Assembly (NCBI GenBank): GCA_023439835.1
Contig: JAEXUW010000020.1
Coordinates: 124,001-188,000 of the forward strand
Direction: 5' to 3'
Source of the DNA: Bacillota bacterium
GTDB taxonomy: Bacteria; Bacillota; Clostridia; Oscillospirales; Ruminococcaceae
Length of the DNA: 64,000 nucleotides
In this document: positions 42,002 to 51,864 of the stretch, piece by piece
Layout of the letters: every line of letters begins with the position of its first letter
How positions within the stretch are numbered: the stretch's first letter is position 1
Notes under the pieces: generated by a model
Seen by the model: the letters and a program-made list of their open reading frames with translations, nothing else
Database searches by the model: none
Told to the model about the DNA's origin: nothing
Program-made: the position numbers and the translations under genes

Positions 42002-42862
42002 ATGAGAAAAAAAATTCTTGAGAAGGGCATGTCGGCAGTATTTTTGATATTCGCCTGCGTTTCAATACTTGCAGTATTGTTAATATGCCTGTTTCTATTT
42101 TTAAACGGCGTTCCAGCCATTGCAGAAATCGGTGTGTTTAAGTTTCTGTTAGGAACAAAATGGTCGCCTTCAGCGGATAATCCAAGCTTTGGAATACTCC
42201 CAATGATAGTCGGAAGCTTTTATGTTACCGGCGGCGCAATAGTAATAGGCGTGCCCTTTGGGGTTTTGACCTCAGTATATCTGGCGAAATTCTGTCCTAA
42301 AGGCGCATATCGGATAATCAAGCCGATTGTTGAGCTTTTGGCGGGTATTCCGTCGATAGTGTACGGCTTTTTTGGAATGGCGTTGATAGTGCCATTTATA
42401 AGGGACTATGTCGGCGGTGACGGCAATAGTATGCTCACAGCTTCTATTCTTCTTGGAATAATGATTCTTCCCACTATCGTCGGTATAAGCGAAGCAGCGC
42501 TTAGAGCAGTTCCTGAAAGCTATTATGAGGGCGCGCTGGCACTAGGCGCAACACATGAGCGCTCAGTATTTTTTGCTGTTCTTCCTGCTGCTAAATCAGG
42601 TATTCTTGCTGCCGTTATACTCGGAATAGGCCGTGCGATAGGCGAAACAATGGCGGTTATTATGGTTGCGGGAAATCAGCCGAGAATACCAGGCGGTCTG
42701 CTTGAGGGAGTCAGAACGATGACCGCAAATATTGTAATAGAAATGGGATACGCCGCCGAACTTCATAGAGAGGCGCTAATCGCAACTGGAGTAGTGCTTT
42801 TTGTATTTATTCTTATTCTTAACGGTTGCTTTTCAGTGCTGAATTCAAAGAAGAGGAGCTAG
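42002..42862 (+). CDS. pstC: Phosphate ABC transporter permease PstC
   Basis: The 286-residue protein has six membrane helices and the binding-protein-dependent permease loop that contacts PstB (EGALALGATHERSVFFAVLPAAKSGI). The PstC pattern VELLAGIPSIVYGFFGMALIVP is present. The first helix and FLFLNGVPAIAEIG form the external N-terminal region. It pairs with PstA to form the membrane channel for phosphate. ATG at 42002 follows GAAGGA. pstA starts 8 bp later. Confidence 0.96.
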   Translation: MRKKILEKGMSAVFLIFACVSILAVLLICLFLFLNGVPAIAEIGVFKFLLGTKWSPSADNPSFGILPMIVGSFYVTGGAIVIGVPFGVLTSVYLAKFCPKGAYRIIKPIVELLAGIPSIVYGFFGMALIVPFIRDYVGGDGNSMLTASILLGIMILPTIVGISEAALRAVPESYYEGALALGATHERSVFFAVLPAAKSGILAAVILGIGRAIGETMAVIMVAGNQPRIPGGLLEGVRTMTANIVIEMGYAAELHREALIATGVVLFVFILILNGCFSVLNSKKRS

Positions 42863-42869
42863 TAATATT

Positions 42870-43721
42870 ATGCTGAGATTTAAGAATCGAATAAATGAGT
42901 ATAAAAAGGATCCTCTTTCACTGGTGTTATTCATTGCGGTTAATTTTGCGATACTTGTCACCCTTGCTACTCTGGCATTTATTGTGCTTTATATTCTAAT
43001 TAACGGTATACCACATTTAAAGCCAAGCCTTTTTTCGTGGGAGTACAATACTCAGAATGTATCTGTTCTTCCCGCAATAATTAACACACTGGTTATGGTT
43101 GGCGTTTCTTTAGTAATTTCAGTTCCCTTGGGTATAGGCTGTGCAATTTATCTGGTTGAATATGCAAGCAGAAAAAATAGGCTGATTAAATATATCCGTG
43201 TTACAACCGAAACGCTTTCGGGTATTCCATCAATTGTGTACGGGCTTTTCGGTATGCTGTTTTTTGTCACAACACTAAAGATGGGGCTTTCTATTATATC
43301 AGGTTCTCTGACCGTATCAATTATGATTTTACCGCTAATTATTCGCTCAACGGAGGAGGCACTGAAATCCGTACCCGATGCATTTCGCGAGGCAAGCTTC
43401 GGTATCGGTGCGGGAAAGCTAAGAACAGTAATGAGAATAGTTCTTCCTTCCGCTGTTCCCGGAATTCTTGCCGGCATAATTCTTGCCATAGGAAGAATAA
43501 TCGGAGAAACTGCAGCTCTTCTATATACAGCCGGCTCTGCTCCAAAAATTGCGGGAAGTCTGGGCGAATCAGGAAGAACCTTATCAATACATATGTACGC
43601 ACTTTCAAAGGAAGGCTTTTATACAAACGAGGCATACGCCACGGCTGTCATTCTTCTTATAACAGTATTTGCACTTAATACCGTTGCCTCAGTGATTGCA
43701 AAAAAACTTTCTAAAAATTAA
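42870..43721 (+). CDS. pstA: Phosphate ABC transporter permease PstA
   Basis: The 283-residue membrane protein has six helices. PstA-specific segments are LINGIPHLKPSLFSW, ETLSGIPSIVYGLFGMLFF and the cytoplasmic EAA-like loop REASFGIGAGKLRTVMRIVLPSAVPGI. It forms the phosphate channel with PstC. It is within the pst operon, 8 bp after pstC and 23 bp before pstB. AGGAG lies upstream of the ATG. Confidence 0.96.
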   Translation: MLRFKNRINEYKKDPLSLVLFIAVNFAILVTLATLAFIVLYILINGIPHLKPSLFSWEYNTQNVSVLPAIINTLVMVGVSLVISVPLGIGCAIYLVEYASRKNRLIKYIRVTTETLSGIPSIVYGLFGMLFFVTTLKMGLSIISGSLTVSIMILPLIIRSTEEALKSVPDAFREASFGIGAGKLRTVMRIVLPSAVPGILAGIILAIGRIIGETAALLYTAGSAPKIAGSLGESGRTLSIHMYALSKEGFYTNEAYATAVILLITVFALNTVASVIAKKLSKN

Positions 43722-43744
43722 TTTGAAAAGAAGTGATTTTTCTG

Positions 43745-44512
43745 ATGTCAAAGATTGAAGTAATGCCAAAAATAGAAGTCAAGGACCTAGACCTTTATTA
43801 TGGCAGCTTTCATGCTTTAAAAAATATAAATATTGCCCTTGAGGAGAAAAAGATTACTGCTTTTATCGGCCCGTCCGGCTGCGGAAAGTCAACTCTTCTA
43901 AAAAGCCTGAATAGAATGAATGATCTCATTGAGGATTGTAAAATTGTAGGAAAGGTATTGCTAGACGGTGATGATATATACTATAATTATAATGTAAATG
44001 TTTTGAGGAAAAGAGTGGGCATGGTTTTTCAAAAGCCCAATCCATTCCCGATGAGCATTTATGACAATATAACCTTCGGCCCGAAAACTCACGGAATACA
44101 CTCTAAGTCTAAGCTTGATGAGATTGTTGAAAAAAGCCTTATTTCAGCCGCAATGTGGGATGAAGTAAAGGACAGACTTAAAAAAAGTGCTCTGGGGCTA
44201 TCCGGCGGTCAGCAGCAAAGACTTTGCATAGCAAGAGCATTGGCGGTTGAGCCTGACGTTCTTTTAATGGATGAACCGACAAGCGCGCTTGATCCTATCG
44301 CAACCTTAAAAATAGAGGATTTGGTTCAGGAGCTTAAAAAGGACTATACAATAATTATGGTCACACACAATATGCAGCAGGCAACACGTGTTTCTGATAA
44401 AACTGCGTTTTTCCTGTTGGGAGATATAATTGAATATGATGATACAGAGAATATTTTTTCAATGCCCAAAAACAAGAAAACCGAAGAGTATATTACGGGA
44501 CGGTTTGGATAA
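43745..44512 (+). CDS. pstB: Phosphate ABC transporter ATP-binding protein PstB
   Basis: The ATPase of about 255 residues has Walker [10 protein letters not shown] (about residue 39), the Q-loop [15 protein letters not shown], signature LSGGQQQR, Walker [13 protein letters not shown] and the switch His in VTHNMQQA. These are all diagnostic of PstB. It energises phosphate uptake on the cytosolic face. I chose ATG at 43745; GTG at 43733 directly abuts the ribosome binding site and is less likely. phoU follows after 11 bp. Confidence 0.97.
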   Translation: MSKIEVMPKIEVKDLDLYYGSFHALKNINIALEEKKITAFIGPSGCGKSTLLKSLNRMNDLIEDCKIVGKVLLDGDDIYYNYNVNVLRKRVGMVFQKPNPFPMSIYDNITFGPKTHGIHSKSKLDEIVEKSLISAAMWDEVKDRLKKSALGLSGGQQQRLCIARALAVEPDVLLMDEPTSALDPIATLKIEDLVQELKKDYTIIMVTHNMQQATRVSDKTAFFLLGDIIEYDDTENIFSMPKNKKTEEYITGRFG

Positions 44513-44523
44513 GGAGAGTTTTA

Positions 44524-45180
44524 ATGAGAAACAGGTTTGACAGGGAGCTTGAAAGGCTCAATAATGAGCTTATAAACATGGGTGCTCTTATTGAGCGCTC
44601 AATTGATTTTGCTGTAACAGCACTTATAAACAAGGATGCCGAAAGCGCTAAGCGTGCAATAGAATTCGATAATGAAATTGATGAGAAGGAAAAGGAGATA
44701 GAACGGCTTTGTCTGAAGCTTCTTTTGCAGCAGCAGCCGGTTGCGACTGATTTAAGACTTATTTCAACAGCACTGAAAATGATAGCCGATATGGAGAGAA
44801 TTGGCGATCAGGCAGCAGATATTTCCGAAATCACACTTTTTATCGGTGAATACAATGTGATTTTTGAGAGCATACCCTTCCCTGAAATGGCTGATGCGAC
44901 AAAAAAGATGGTTAAGGAATGTATTGATGCCTTTGTAAACAGAGATATTGATTTGGCAAACAAGGTAATTGACTATGATGATGTTGTTGACAATCTCTTT
45001 AATCAGATTAGAAAAGAGCTGATTGAGCTTGTCAGCTCAAAGAGTGAATGTGGTGAGCAACTTGTTGATTTTCTGATGATTGCTAAATATTTTGAAAGAA
45101 TTGGTGATCATGCTGTTAATATCGCTGAGTGGGTTATATTCTCACTCACAGGTCAGCATAAAAATCAAAGAATACTTTAA
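44524..45180 (+). CDS. phoU: Phosphate signalling protein PhoU
   Basis: The 218-residue all-helical protein has two tandem PhoU domains, each with the metal-binding E/D pattern (SAKRAIEFDNEIDEKEKEIE and LANKVIDYDDVVDNLFNQIR) and the ERIGDQAADISE and ERIGDHAVNIAEW repeats. PhoU links PstSCAB activity to the PhoR kinase so that the regulon is off when phosphate is plentiful. It is the fifth gene of the operon and starts behind AAGGAGAG. Confidence 0.96.
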   Translation: MRNRFDRELERLNNELINMGALIERSIDFAVTALINKDAESAKRAIEFDNEIDEKEKEIERLCLKLLLQQQPVATDLRLISTALKMIADMERIGDQAADISEITLFIGEYNVIFESIPFPEMADATKKMVKECIDAFVNRDIDLANKVIDYDDVVDNLFNQIRKELIELVSSKSECGEQLVDFLMIAKYFERIGDHAVNIAEWVIFSLTGQHKNQRIL

Positions 45181-45199
45181 TTGAAAAGAAGGTGTACAG

Positions 45200-45880
45200 G
45201 TGACAAAGGTTTTTTGCGTTGAGGATGACGAGAGTATTAGAGAGCTTATTCTTCTTGCGCTGAAGGGTGACGGCTATCAGCCAAAAGGGTTTGAAAACGG
45301 TACTGATTTTTTTAAAGAGCTTCAGAACAATGTTCCTGAGCTTGTTATTCTTGATATAATGCTTCCGGGTGACGACGGTTTTTCAATTCTTAAAAAGCTC
45401 AAGGAATACCCCGCCACAAAAGATGTTTCAATTATTTTGCTTACCGCTAAAAGCACGGAATATGATAAAGTCAAGGGGCTTGACCTGGGTGCTGATGATT
45501 ATATTACCAAGCCATTTGGCGTAATGGAGCTTCTTTCAAGAGTTCGTGCTGTGCTAAGACGCACAGGAAAAACAACGAAGGATACAGTAATAAGCATCGG
45601 TGGCATAACTATTGACAGCGAGAAAAGAACTGTCACAGTCGGTACTAATCCTTGTCATCTTACATACAAGGAATTTGAGCTGTTGTACTACCTTATAAAA
45701 AACAATAGCATTGTGCTAAGCAGGAATAAGCTTCTTGAAACAATCTGGGGTTTTGATTTTGAGGGTGAAAGCAGGACCGTTGACATGCATATTAAGACCC
45801 TAAGACAAAAGCTTTCTGAGAGCGGCGCTAGTGATGTTATTAAAACAGTGCGCTCTGTCGGCTATAAATTCGAGGCATAA
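45200..45880 (+). CDS. phoB: Phosphate regulon response regulator
   Basis: The 226-residue OmpR-family regulator has a receiver with acidic VEDDE, phosphoacceptor Asp in LVILDIMLPGDDG (about 53) and Lys in YITKPFGVMEL. The C-terminal winged helix has RTVDMHIKTLRQKL. GTG at 45200 follows AGAAGG. The kinase gene follows after 21 bp. It most likely binds the TTTACA repeats upstream of pstS. Confidence 0.93.
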   Translation: MTKVFCVEDDESIRELILLALKGDGYQPKGFENGTDFFKELQNNVPELVILDIMLPGDDGFSILKKLKEYPATKDVSIILLTAKSTEYDKVKGLDLGADDYITKPFGVMELLSRVRAVLRRTGKTTKDTVISIGGITIDSEKRTVTVGTNPCHLTYKEFELLYYLIKNNSIVLSRNKLLETIWGFDFEGESRTVDMHIKTLRQKLSESGASDVIKTVRSVGYKFEA

Positions 45881-45901
45881 TTTCTTTTTAGGAGGGTTTG
45901 C

Positions 45902-47605
45902 TTGAAAAATAAAATCATTAAATATGTGTCTGTGTTCTCAACGCTGATATGTATTTCTGTTGCGTTTTTGTTGACGATGTATTATTACAGCTTTTATAAA
46001 AATAATGAAATGCAGGATGTCAGAACTGACTGCCAGTCATTTTCTGGATTGTTAAACATGGATAATCCGGTCGAGTCACTCAAAAACATTAAATCGGGGA
46101 AAACGAGAATAACATTAATAGCACAGGACGGTACTGTTTTTGCAGACACTGATGCCGATCCCTTATTAATGGAAAACCATTTGAACAGAGAAGAGGTTTT
46201 AGAGGCTGTCAATACAGGTAAGGGTGAGGCACTGAGGCATTCTGATACTATTAAAAAGGTAAGCTTTTATTATGCAATAAAGCTTGACAACGGGTATATA
46301 TTAAGAACAGCAAGACCACTTGATTCGATTTCAAGTGTTTTCGGAAAAACTATCCCGATGGTAATACTTATTATTGTTGTGATAGTGATTTTATCTATTT
46401 TTATTGCCACTAAGCTGACTGAAAAGATAATGAAACCGATTAATATAGCTTCAGCGCAGCTTGACGGTGTTCTGACTGAGGAGTATATCGAATTTGAAGA
46501 TCTGACAGAGTATGACGAATTCCTCCCGTTCGTTAGAAAAATTCGCTATCTTAACCGAGAAATACGTTCTTATGTCAAACAGATAAAGCAACAGAGCAAT
46601 ACCCTTAATGCAATAACTCAGAATATGCAGGAGGGGTTAATTCTTCTGGACAAAGAGCTTCACATTTTATCGGTTAATTCAGGTGCACGGAAAATTCTCA
46701 AAATCAGCGGAGAAACTGATTTCTCAAACAAAACACTTATCACAATCAGCAGAAATAAAGAAATAATTGACCGTGTTGAAGATGTAATAAGTACAAAAAG
46801 CAACTGCTATTTTGACACAGAAACTGACGGAGAGTTTCTAAAGTATTTCTTTAGCCCAGTGTTAAAGGATAACGAGAGTGTTTTGGGCGTTGTGATTTTC
46901 ATTGTCAATGCGACAATTGAAATGAGAAACGCAAAGATTAGGCGCGACTTTGCATCAAATGTATCGCATGAGCTAAAAACTCCACTCACATCAATAAACG
47001 GTTTTGCTGAAATGCTTGAAAATTCGATGATACGTGGAAAAGACGATATTATCAAGACTGCAAAGCTGATTCATAAGGAATCAAGCAGAATGATAACGCT
47101 TATTGATGATATAATGAGACTCTCACAAATTGAAAGCGGTATTCTGGCTGAAGTTGAGAATGTTGATTTGGCTGAAACGTCTAGCGAAGTTGTCACGACC
47201 TTGTTGCCGTTTGCTGAGGAAAAAAAGGTATCTATAAAAGCGCAGGTTTCACCGATTAAGATTAAAGCGAATTCATCAATGGTTTATGAGCTGATTTTTA
47301 ATCTTTGCGATAATGCAATTAAGTATAATAAAACAGGCGGAGAGGTTCTGATTTCTGTTGAGTCAAGTGACAATAACGCGGTAATTACTGTTACCGATAC
47401 AGGGATAGGAATACCGAATGAACACATCGACAGAATTTTTGAACGTTTTTATCGTGTTGATAAGAGTCGTTCAAAACAAACCGGCGGAACCGGTCTGGGG
47501 CTTTCAATAGTCAAGCACATTGTCGAGGTGATGAAGGGTACTATAAAAATAAACAGTGAAATGAACAAAGGAACAACAATTACGGTTATTATACCACAGG
47601 AATGA
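45902..47605 (+). CDS. phoR: Phosphate regulon sensor kinase
   Basis: The 567-residue histidine kinase has two membrane helices (about 7-27 and 150-173) around an extracellular domain. A HAMP-like region, a PAS domain (NAITQNMQEGLILLDKELHILSVN, about 235-258) and HisKA with the phospho-His in VSHELKTPLTSINGF (near 358) follow. The HATPase carries DNAIKYN, DTGIGIPNEH and GTGLGLSIVKHI. TTG at 45902 is the start, 5 bp after AGGAGG (45891-45896). Its position directly after phoB identifies it as PhoR. A terminator hairpin follows. Confidence 0.94.
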   Translation: MKNKIIKYVSVFSTLICISVAFLLTMYYYSFYKNNEMQDVRTDCQSFSGLLNMDNPVESLKNIKSGKTRITLIAQDGTVFADTDADPLLMENHLNREEVLEAVNTGKGEALRHSDTIKKVSFYYAIKLDNGYILRTARPLDSISSVFGKTIPMVILIIVVIVILSIFIATKLTEKIMKPINIASAQLDGVLTEEYIEFEDLTEYDEFLPFVRKIRYLNREIRSYVKQIKQQSNTLNAITQNMQEGLILLDKELHILSVNSGARKILKISGETDFSNKTLITISRNKEIIDRVEDVISTKSNCYFDTETDGEFLKYFFSPVLKDNESVLGVVIFIVNATIEMRNAKIRRDFASNVSHELKTPLTSINGFAEMLENSMIRGKDDIIKTAKLIHKESSRMITLIDDIMRLSQIESGILAEVENVDLAETSSEVVTTLLPFAEEKKVSIKAQVSPIKIKANSSMVYELIFNLCDNAIKYNKTGGEVLISVESSDNNAVITVTDTGIGIPNEHIDRIFERFYRVDKSRSKQTGGTGLGLSIVKHIVEVMKGTIKINSEMNKGTTITVIIPQE

Positions 47606-47618
47606 CTATTAAAATTAC

Positions 47619-47651
47619 TAAAAAACAGTCTGAAAATCAGGCTGTTTTTTA
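47619..47651. terminator. Bidirectional terminator between phoR and the amidase
   Basis: AAAAAACAG-CTGA pairs with TCAG-CTGTTTTTT (about 47620-47633 and 47637-47650, one mismatch) around a 3-nt loop. Confidence 0.8.
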
Positions 47652-47656
47652 GTTTA

Positions 47657-48400
47657 TCATATTAATTTAATGAAATCTGCGCTTGAAAAGCCGAGAAGAT
47701 TATTATATTGAACCACATACCAGTTATTCCATTTTCCGAGGACATAAACCTCCTGACCTGACGGTATGCTTCCAATAATCGTTGCTTGAAGAGATGGACG
47801 GTTTCTGACGTTGAGATTACCGTATGTAGTGGTGACATGACCTACCTGAACAGGCTGAGGCTCAATGAACGGAATGCCAAAGTATTCAGTGATTGAAAGA
47901 ACAGTGATTTTTGCAAGAGCTTCAATGTTGTTTTTTATCCATTCGGCGTCCTCTGGGTTATCGTGATAAGCATATTCAATTAGTACAGCGGGTGCATTTG
48001 TTCTCAAAACCTCACCAAGAAAATCTGTGGGAACCGCTTTGACAAGCTCTGGGTTTGGATAAATAAGCTTCAGATTTTTTTCCAGAATGTCAGCAAACGC
48101 CTTGCTCCATCTGTTTGCGGGGTTATAATAAACATCTGTTCCTCTTAATCTTCCTGACATTGATTCAGGTGCAGCATTTGAATGGAGAGCGACATGAAGA
48201 TCATAAAAACCTCGGTTACTTTCGGCGATTGAGCTGGCGGCAGTCATGTCAGGGGTGTTTCTTTTCACAGAAATTCCGCTCGCTCTCAGATACGGCATCA
48301 TCGCATCCGCAACAAGATTCATATAGTATTCTTCACTTCCGCTTCCGTCATAATACATATTGAATTCCTGAGTTGACGGGCTTAAATAAATTGACGGCAT
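47657..48400 (-). CDS. N-acetylmuramoyl-L-alanine amidase (Amidase_3) with SH3b domain
   Basis: The 247-residue enzyme has an Amidase_3 zinc-hydrolase domain (residues 1-175). The second His is in LHVALHSNAAPESM and the catalytic Glu in APAVLIEYAYHDN. It ends with an SH3b wall-binding domain (GNLNVRNRPSLQATIIGSIPSGQEVYVLG). The start reads SPSTQEFN where the first zinc His is usual; a Glu follows and this variant is typical of a clostridial subfamily. There is no signal peptide, so it may act from the mother cell on cortex or during lysis. Confidence 0.9.
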   Translation of the reverse strand: MPSIYLSPSTQEFNMYYDGSGSEEYYMNLVADAMMPYLRASGISVKRNTPDMTAASSIAESNRGFYDLHVALHSNAAPESMSGRLRGTDVYYNPANRWSKAFADILEKNLKLIYPNPELVKAVPTDFLGEVLRTNAPAVLIEYAYHDNPEDAEWIKNNIEALAKITVLSITEYFGIPFIEPQPVQVGHVTTTYGNLNVRNRPSLQATIIGSIPSGQEVYVLGKWNNWYVVQYNNLLGFSSADFIKLI

Positions 48401-48548
48401 AATATCCTCCTTATACGTTTTCTATATTTTATGCCAAAACAAGAGATATTGTTAAAAAAACGGGATAAGAATTGATAATATTGATAAAAATATTGTATTA
48501 CTTAAAGTAATTTAGACAGACAATTTGCTGAAAATACTGTAAAAAAGC

Positions 48549-48577
48549 TTGCGTAGATTAATAAAATGTTGTATAAT
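48549..48577 (+). promoter_or_regulatory. Promoter of gatCAB-aspS
   Basis: TTGCGT (48549-48554) and TATAAT (48572-48577) are 17 bp apart, about 65 bp upstream of gatC. Confidence 0.75.
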
Positions 48578-48643
48578 ATTTCTTTAGTATGAGAATCTGT
48601 GTACAGCCGCAGAGCTAAAATAAATGGAAAGCGGGTTTTTATT

Positions 48644-48922
48644 ATGGATTTGGAAATGATCAGCTATCTTTCAGACCTTTCAAAGCTTAACTTCACCGGT
48701 GAGGAGCTTGAGAGGGCCGCACATGATATGACCGATATCATTAATCTTATGGATACTATCAAGGAAATTGATATAACCTATGATCCATATCTCGACAATA
48801 AAGGTGTTTATCTTAATGATTTGAGAAAAGACGTTTCAGTGCCTTCAATGCCGACTCAAAAGGTTATTTCAAATGCGGTAAGCAGCGGGAATTGCTTTGT
48901 TGTTCCTAAGGTTGTCGAATAA
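48644..48922 (+). CDS. gatC: Asp-tRNA(Asn)/Glu-tRNA(Gln) amidotransferase subunit C
   Basis: The 92-residue GatC subunit stabilises the GatA-GatB complex. The N-terminal helix pair (MISYLSDLSKLNFTGEELERAAHDM) and the C-terminal belt peptide (LRKDVSVPSMPTQKVISNA) are characteristic. I chose ATG at 48644; the longer frame upstream lacks a ribosome binding site. It is the first gene of gatCAB-aspS, 18 bp before gatA. Confidence 0.92.
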   Translation: MDLEMISYLSDLSKLNFTGEELERAAHDMTDIINLMDTIKEIDITYDPYLDNKGVYLNDLRKDVSVPSMPTQKVISNAVSSGNCFVVPKVVE

Positions 48923-48940
48923 GCTTTAAGGAGAAATAAA

Positions 48941-50392
48941 ATGGACGTTACAACACTAAAAATACGTGATATGAGAAAGCTTCTTGACAGAGGAGAAGTT
49001 TCCGCTAAGGAGCTTGCAAAGGAATATATTGGAAGGATATCAGGCTTAAACGACAAGCTTGAAAGCTATATCACCGTCACTGAGGAGTATGCTATATCTC
49101 AAGCCGAAGCCGCTCAGAAGCTTATTGATGAAAAGAAAGCTTCCCCTCTTTGCGGAATACCTCTTGCAATAAAGGATAATATCTGCACAGAGGGGGTTAA
49201 AACCACCTGTGCTTCTAAAATACTTGAGAATTTTATTCCGACCTATAATGCAACCGCTATGGAGAAATTGAATGCAGCAGGTGCGGTTATGTTAGGAAAG
49301 ACCTCAATGGATGAGTTTGCTATGGGCGGCTCGACACAGACCTCGGCTTTTGCAAAAACTAAAAACCCTTATAATACAAGCTGTGTTCCCGGCGGCTCGT
49401 CTGGCGGAAGTGCGGCGGCTGTATCTGCATCAATGTGTGCGGCGGCGCTCGGCTCGGATACAGGCGGCTCGATTCGTCAGCCTGCTGCTTTTTGCGGTGT
49501 AACCGGAATAAAGCCAACCTATGGACGTGTTTCAAGATACGGACTTGTGGCGTTTGCATCCTCGCTTGACCAGATCGGGCCTATCGCCAAGGACAGTCAC
49601 GACTGTGCTATTATATTAAATGCAATTTGCGAATATGATTCGCATGACGGGACTTCTTCAAAGGAAAACGTCCCTGACTTTACTTCAAAAATAGGACAGT
49701 CTATTAAAGGAATGAAAATTGCGATTCCTAAAGAATTTTTCGCCGAGGGAATCGACGACGAAATAAAAAGTGCCGTATTAAAAGCGACAGAGAGCTATAA
49801 GGAAATGGGAGCAGAGCTTGTTGAATGCTCAATGCCCACACTTAAATATGCAATACCCGCTTATTATCTCATTTCATCAGCTGAAGCAAGCTCAAATCTT
49901 TCACGCTATGACGGTATTAAGTACGGTCATCGTTCAGTTAATGACGAAAGTTATGAGGCGTTAATCAGAGCTTCACGTTCAGAGGGCTTCGGCGATGAGG
50001 TTAAAAGAAGAATTCTTCTTGGAAACTATGCGCTTTCAAGCGGATACTATGATGCTTATTACAGAAAAGCGCTTGCGTTAAGGCAGAAAATCAGAGAGGA
50101 ATATGCTCAAATATTCTCATCATGTGACGTGATTTTAACTCCGACAACTCCGACGGTAGCTTATGGAATTAACGAAAATATCAGCGACCCCGTAAAAATG
50201 TATCAGGCGGATATTTGTACGGTAACCGTCAATATCGCTTCGCTTCCTGCTGTTTCCACAACCTGCGGATATAATTCAGATGGTATGCCGATAGGAATGT
50301 CAATTGTCGGGCGCCCGTTTGACGAGGCAACAATAATTCAGGTTTCTGACGCATTTGAGCAGGGCTTTTCGCCTGTTGCTCCAAAGCTTTAA
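48941..50392 (+). CDS. gatA: Asp-tRNA(Asn)/Glu-tRNA(Gln) amidotransferase subunit A
   Basis: The 483-residue glutaminase subunit has an amidase-signature fold. The catalytic triad is visible as Lys in GIPLAIKDNICTEG (about 79), the cis-Ser in GGSSGGSAAAV and the nucleophilic Ser in GSDTGGSIRQPAAF (about 178). It releases ammonia that travels to GatB to convert Asp- or Glu-tRNA to Asn- or Gln-tRNA. AAGGAG precedes the ATG. gatB begins 13 bp after its stop. Confidence 0.97.
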   Translation: MDVTTLKIRDMRKLLDRGEVSAKELAKEYIGRISGLNDKLESYITVTEEYAISQAEAAQKLIDEKKASPLCGIPLAIKDNICTEGVKTTCASKILENFIPTYNATAMEKLNAAGAVMLGKTSMDEFAMGGSTQTSAFAKTKNPYNTSCVPGGSSGGSAAAVSASMCAAALGSDTGGSIRQPAAFCGVTGIKPTYGRVSRYGLVAFASSLDQIGPIAKDSHDCAIILNAICEYDSHDGTSSKENVPDFTSKIGQSIKGMKIAIPKEFFAEGIDDEIKSAVLKATESYKEMGAELVECSMPTLKYAIPAYYLISSAEASSNLSRYDGIKYGHRSVNDESYEALIRASRSEGFGDEVKRRILLGNYALSSGYYDAYYRKALALRQKIREEYAQIFSSCDVILTPTTPTVAYGINENISDPVKMYQADICTVTVNIASLPAVSTTCGYNSDGMPIGMSIVGRPFDEATIIQVSDAFEQGFSPVAPKL

Positions 50393-50405
50393 GGGAGGGC
50401 GAAAA

Positions 50406-51848
50406 ATGAGCAGTTATATACCGGTAATCGGACTTGAAATACATGCCGAGCTTTTGACGAATTCAAAGGTGTTTTGCACCTGCTCCGCTGAATTCGGAGG
50501 AGATCAGAATACACGCTGCTGTCCTGTATGCACAGGTATGCCGGGGACTCTCCCCGTAATTAATCAGACAGCGGTTGAATATGCTGTTAAGGCGGGATTC
50601 GCGATGGGCTGTGATATTAATAAATTTTCTGTTTTTGATAGAAAGAACTATTTTTATCCTGACCTCCCGAAGGCCTATCAGATTTCACAGCTTGAATATC
50701 CGCTTTGCATTAATGGGCTTGTACCCATTGAGGTTGACGGAAAAGTTAAAAATATCAGAATTAATCGAATTCATCTTGAAGAGGACGCTGGAAAGCTTGT
50801 GCACGATGATTTTAACGGCGTTTCTCTAGCCGACTATAACCGCTGTGGAATACCTTTGATAGAAATAGTTACCGAGCCTGATATTTCCTCAGCCGAAGAA
50901 GCTAAGGCGTTTGTTGAAAAGGTTTCACTGCTTTTGCAGTATACAGGCGTTTGCGACTGTAAGATGGAGCAGGGCTCGCTCAGATGCGACGTTAATATTT
51001 CTATAATGAAGCCGACTGATACACAGTATGGAACAAGGGCGGAAATTAAAAACCTAAACTCACTCAAGTCAATTGTCCGTTCAATAGAGTTTGAAATAAA
51101 GCGTCAGGCACAGCTTCTTGATTCGGGCGGACGAGTTGTTCAAGAAACAAGAAGATTTAATGATAATAGGGGAGAAACAAAGTCCTTAAGAAGCAAGGAA
51201 AACGCACATGATTACCGTTATTTTCCTGAGCCTGACATTCTTCAGGTTAACTTCACAGATGAAATGCTTGATGATATCAAGGCTAAGCTCCCTGAGCTTC
51301 CCGACGTTAGACTTGAAAGATATATAAATGATTACGGCCTATCTGATGTTGACGCAAAGATTATCGTTCAATCGAAGTCTGTGTGTGACTTCTTCAATGA
51401 AGCGGTAGCTTGTTATAACAGCCCTAAGACAATTTCGACGTTTATTCTGACCGAGCTTTTGAGAAGAATTAACCTTGGCGAAATGACGGTGGAGAATATT
51501 CCTTTTTCTGCCACTGATTTTGCGAAGCTTGTCGAAATGGCTGATACTGAGAAGGTTACAAAAAACGATGCCAAAACAATTCTTCGGTTTATGATCGAAA
51601 CCTCAAAGCCACCTATGGAAATTGCTAAGGAAAACGGCTTTATTATTGAAATTGATACCGGCAAAATCGATGAAACAATAGGCGCAGTGCTTGCCGCAAA
51701 CGAAAGCACAGTCACTCAGTATCTTGCAGGCGAGGAAAAGGTATTCGGATTTCTTATGGGGCAGTGCAGCAAGCAACTTAAAGGCTCTGCTACCCCGAAG
51801 GTAATAAAAGACGCACTTGAAGCAAAGCTTGCTTCTATGAAAAACTAA
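50406..51848 (+). CDS. gatB: Asp-tRNA(Asn)/Glu-tRNA(Gln) amidotransferase subunit B
   Basis: The 480-residue GatB binds misacylated tRNA and uses ATP to activate it. IGLEIHAELLTNSKVFCTC, the zinc cysteines CTC...CCPVC, FDRKNYFYPDLPKAYQISQ and KMEQGSLRCDVNIS are the family signatures. The tail (from about 330) is the GatB/YqeY helical domain. ATG at 50406 follows GGGAGG; a longer frame starting within gatA is not supported. aspS follows after 16 bp. Confidence 0.97.
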   Translation: MSSYIPVIGLEIHAELLTNSKVFCTCSAEFGGDQNTRCCPVCTGMPGTLPVINQTAVEYAVKAGFAMGCDINKFSVFDRKNYFYPDLPKAYQISQLEYPLCINGLVPIEVDGKVKNIRINRIHLEEDAGKLVHDDFNGVSLADYNRCGIPLIEIVTEPDISSAEEAKAFVEKVSLLLQYTGVCDCKMEQGSLRCDVNISIMKPTDTQYGTRAEIKNLNSLKSIVRSIEFEIKRQAQLLDSGGRVVQETRRFNDNRGETKSLRSKENAHDYRYFPEPDILQVNFTDEMLDDIKAKLPELPDVRLERYINDYGLSDVDAKIIVQSKSVCDFFNEAVACYNSPKTISTFILTELLRRINLGEMTVENIPFSATDFAKLVEMADTEKVTKNDAKTILRFMIETSKPPMEIAKENGFIIEIDTGKIDETIGAVLAANESTVTQYLAGEEKVFGFLMGQCSKQLKGSATPKVIKDALEAKLASMKN

Positions 51849-51864
51849 TAAAGGCAGTGGGATA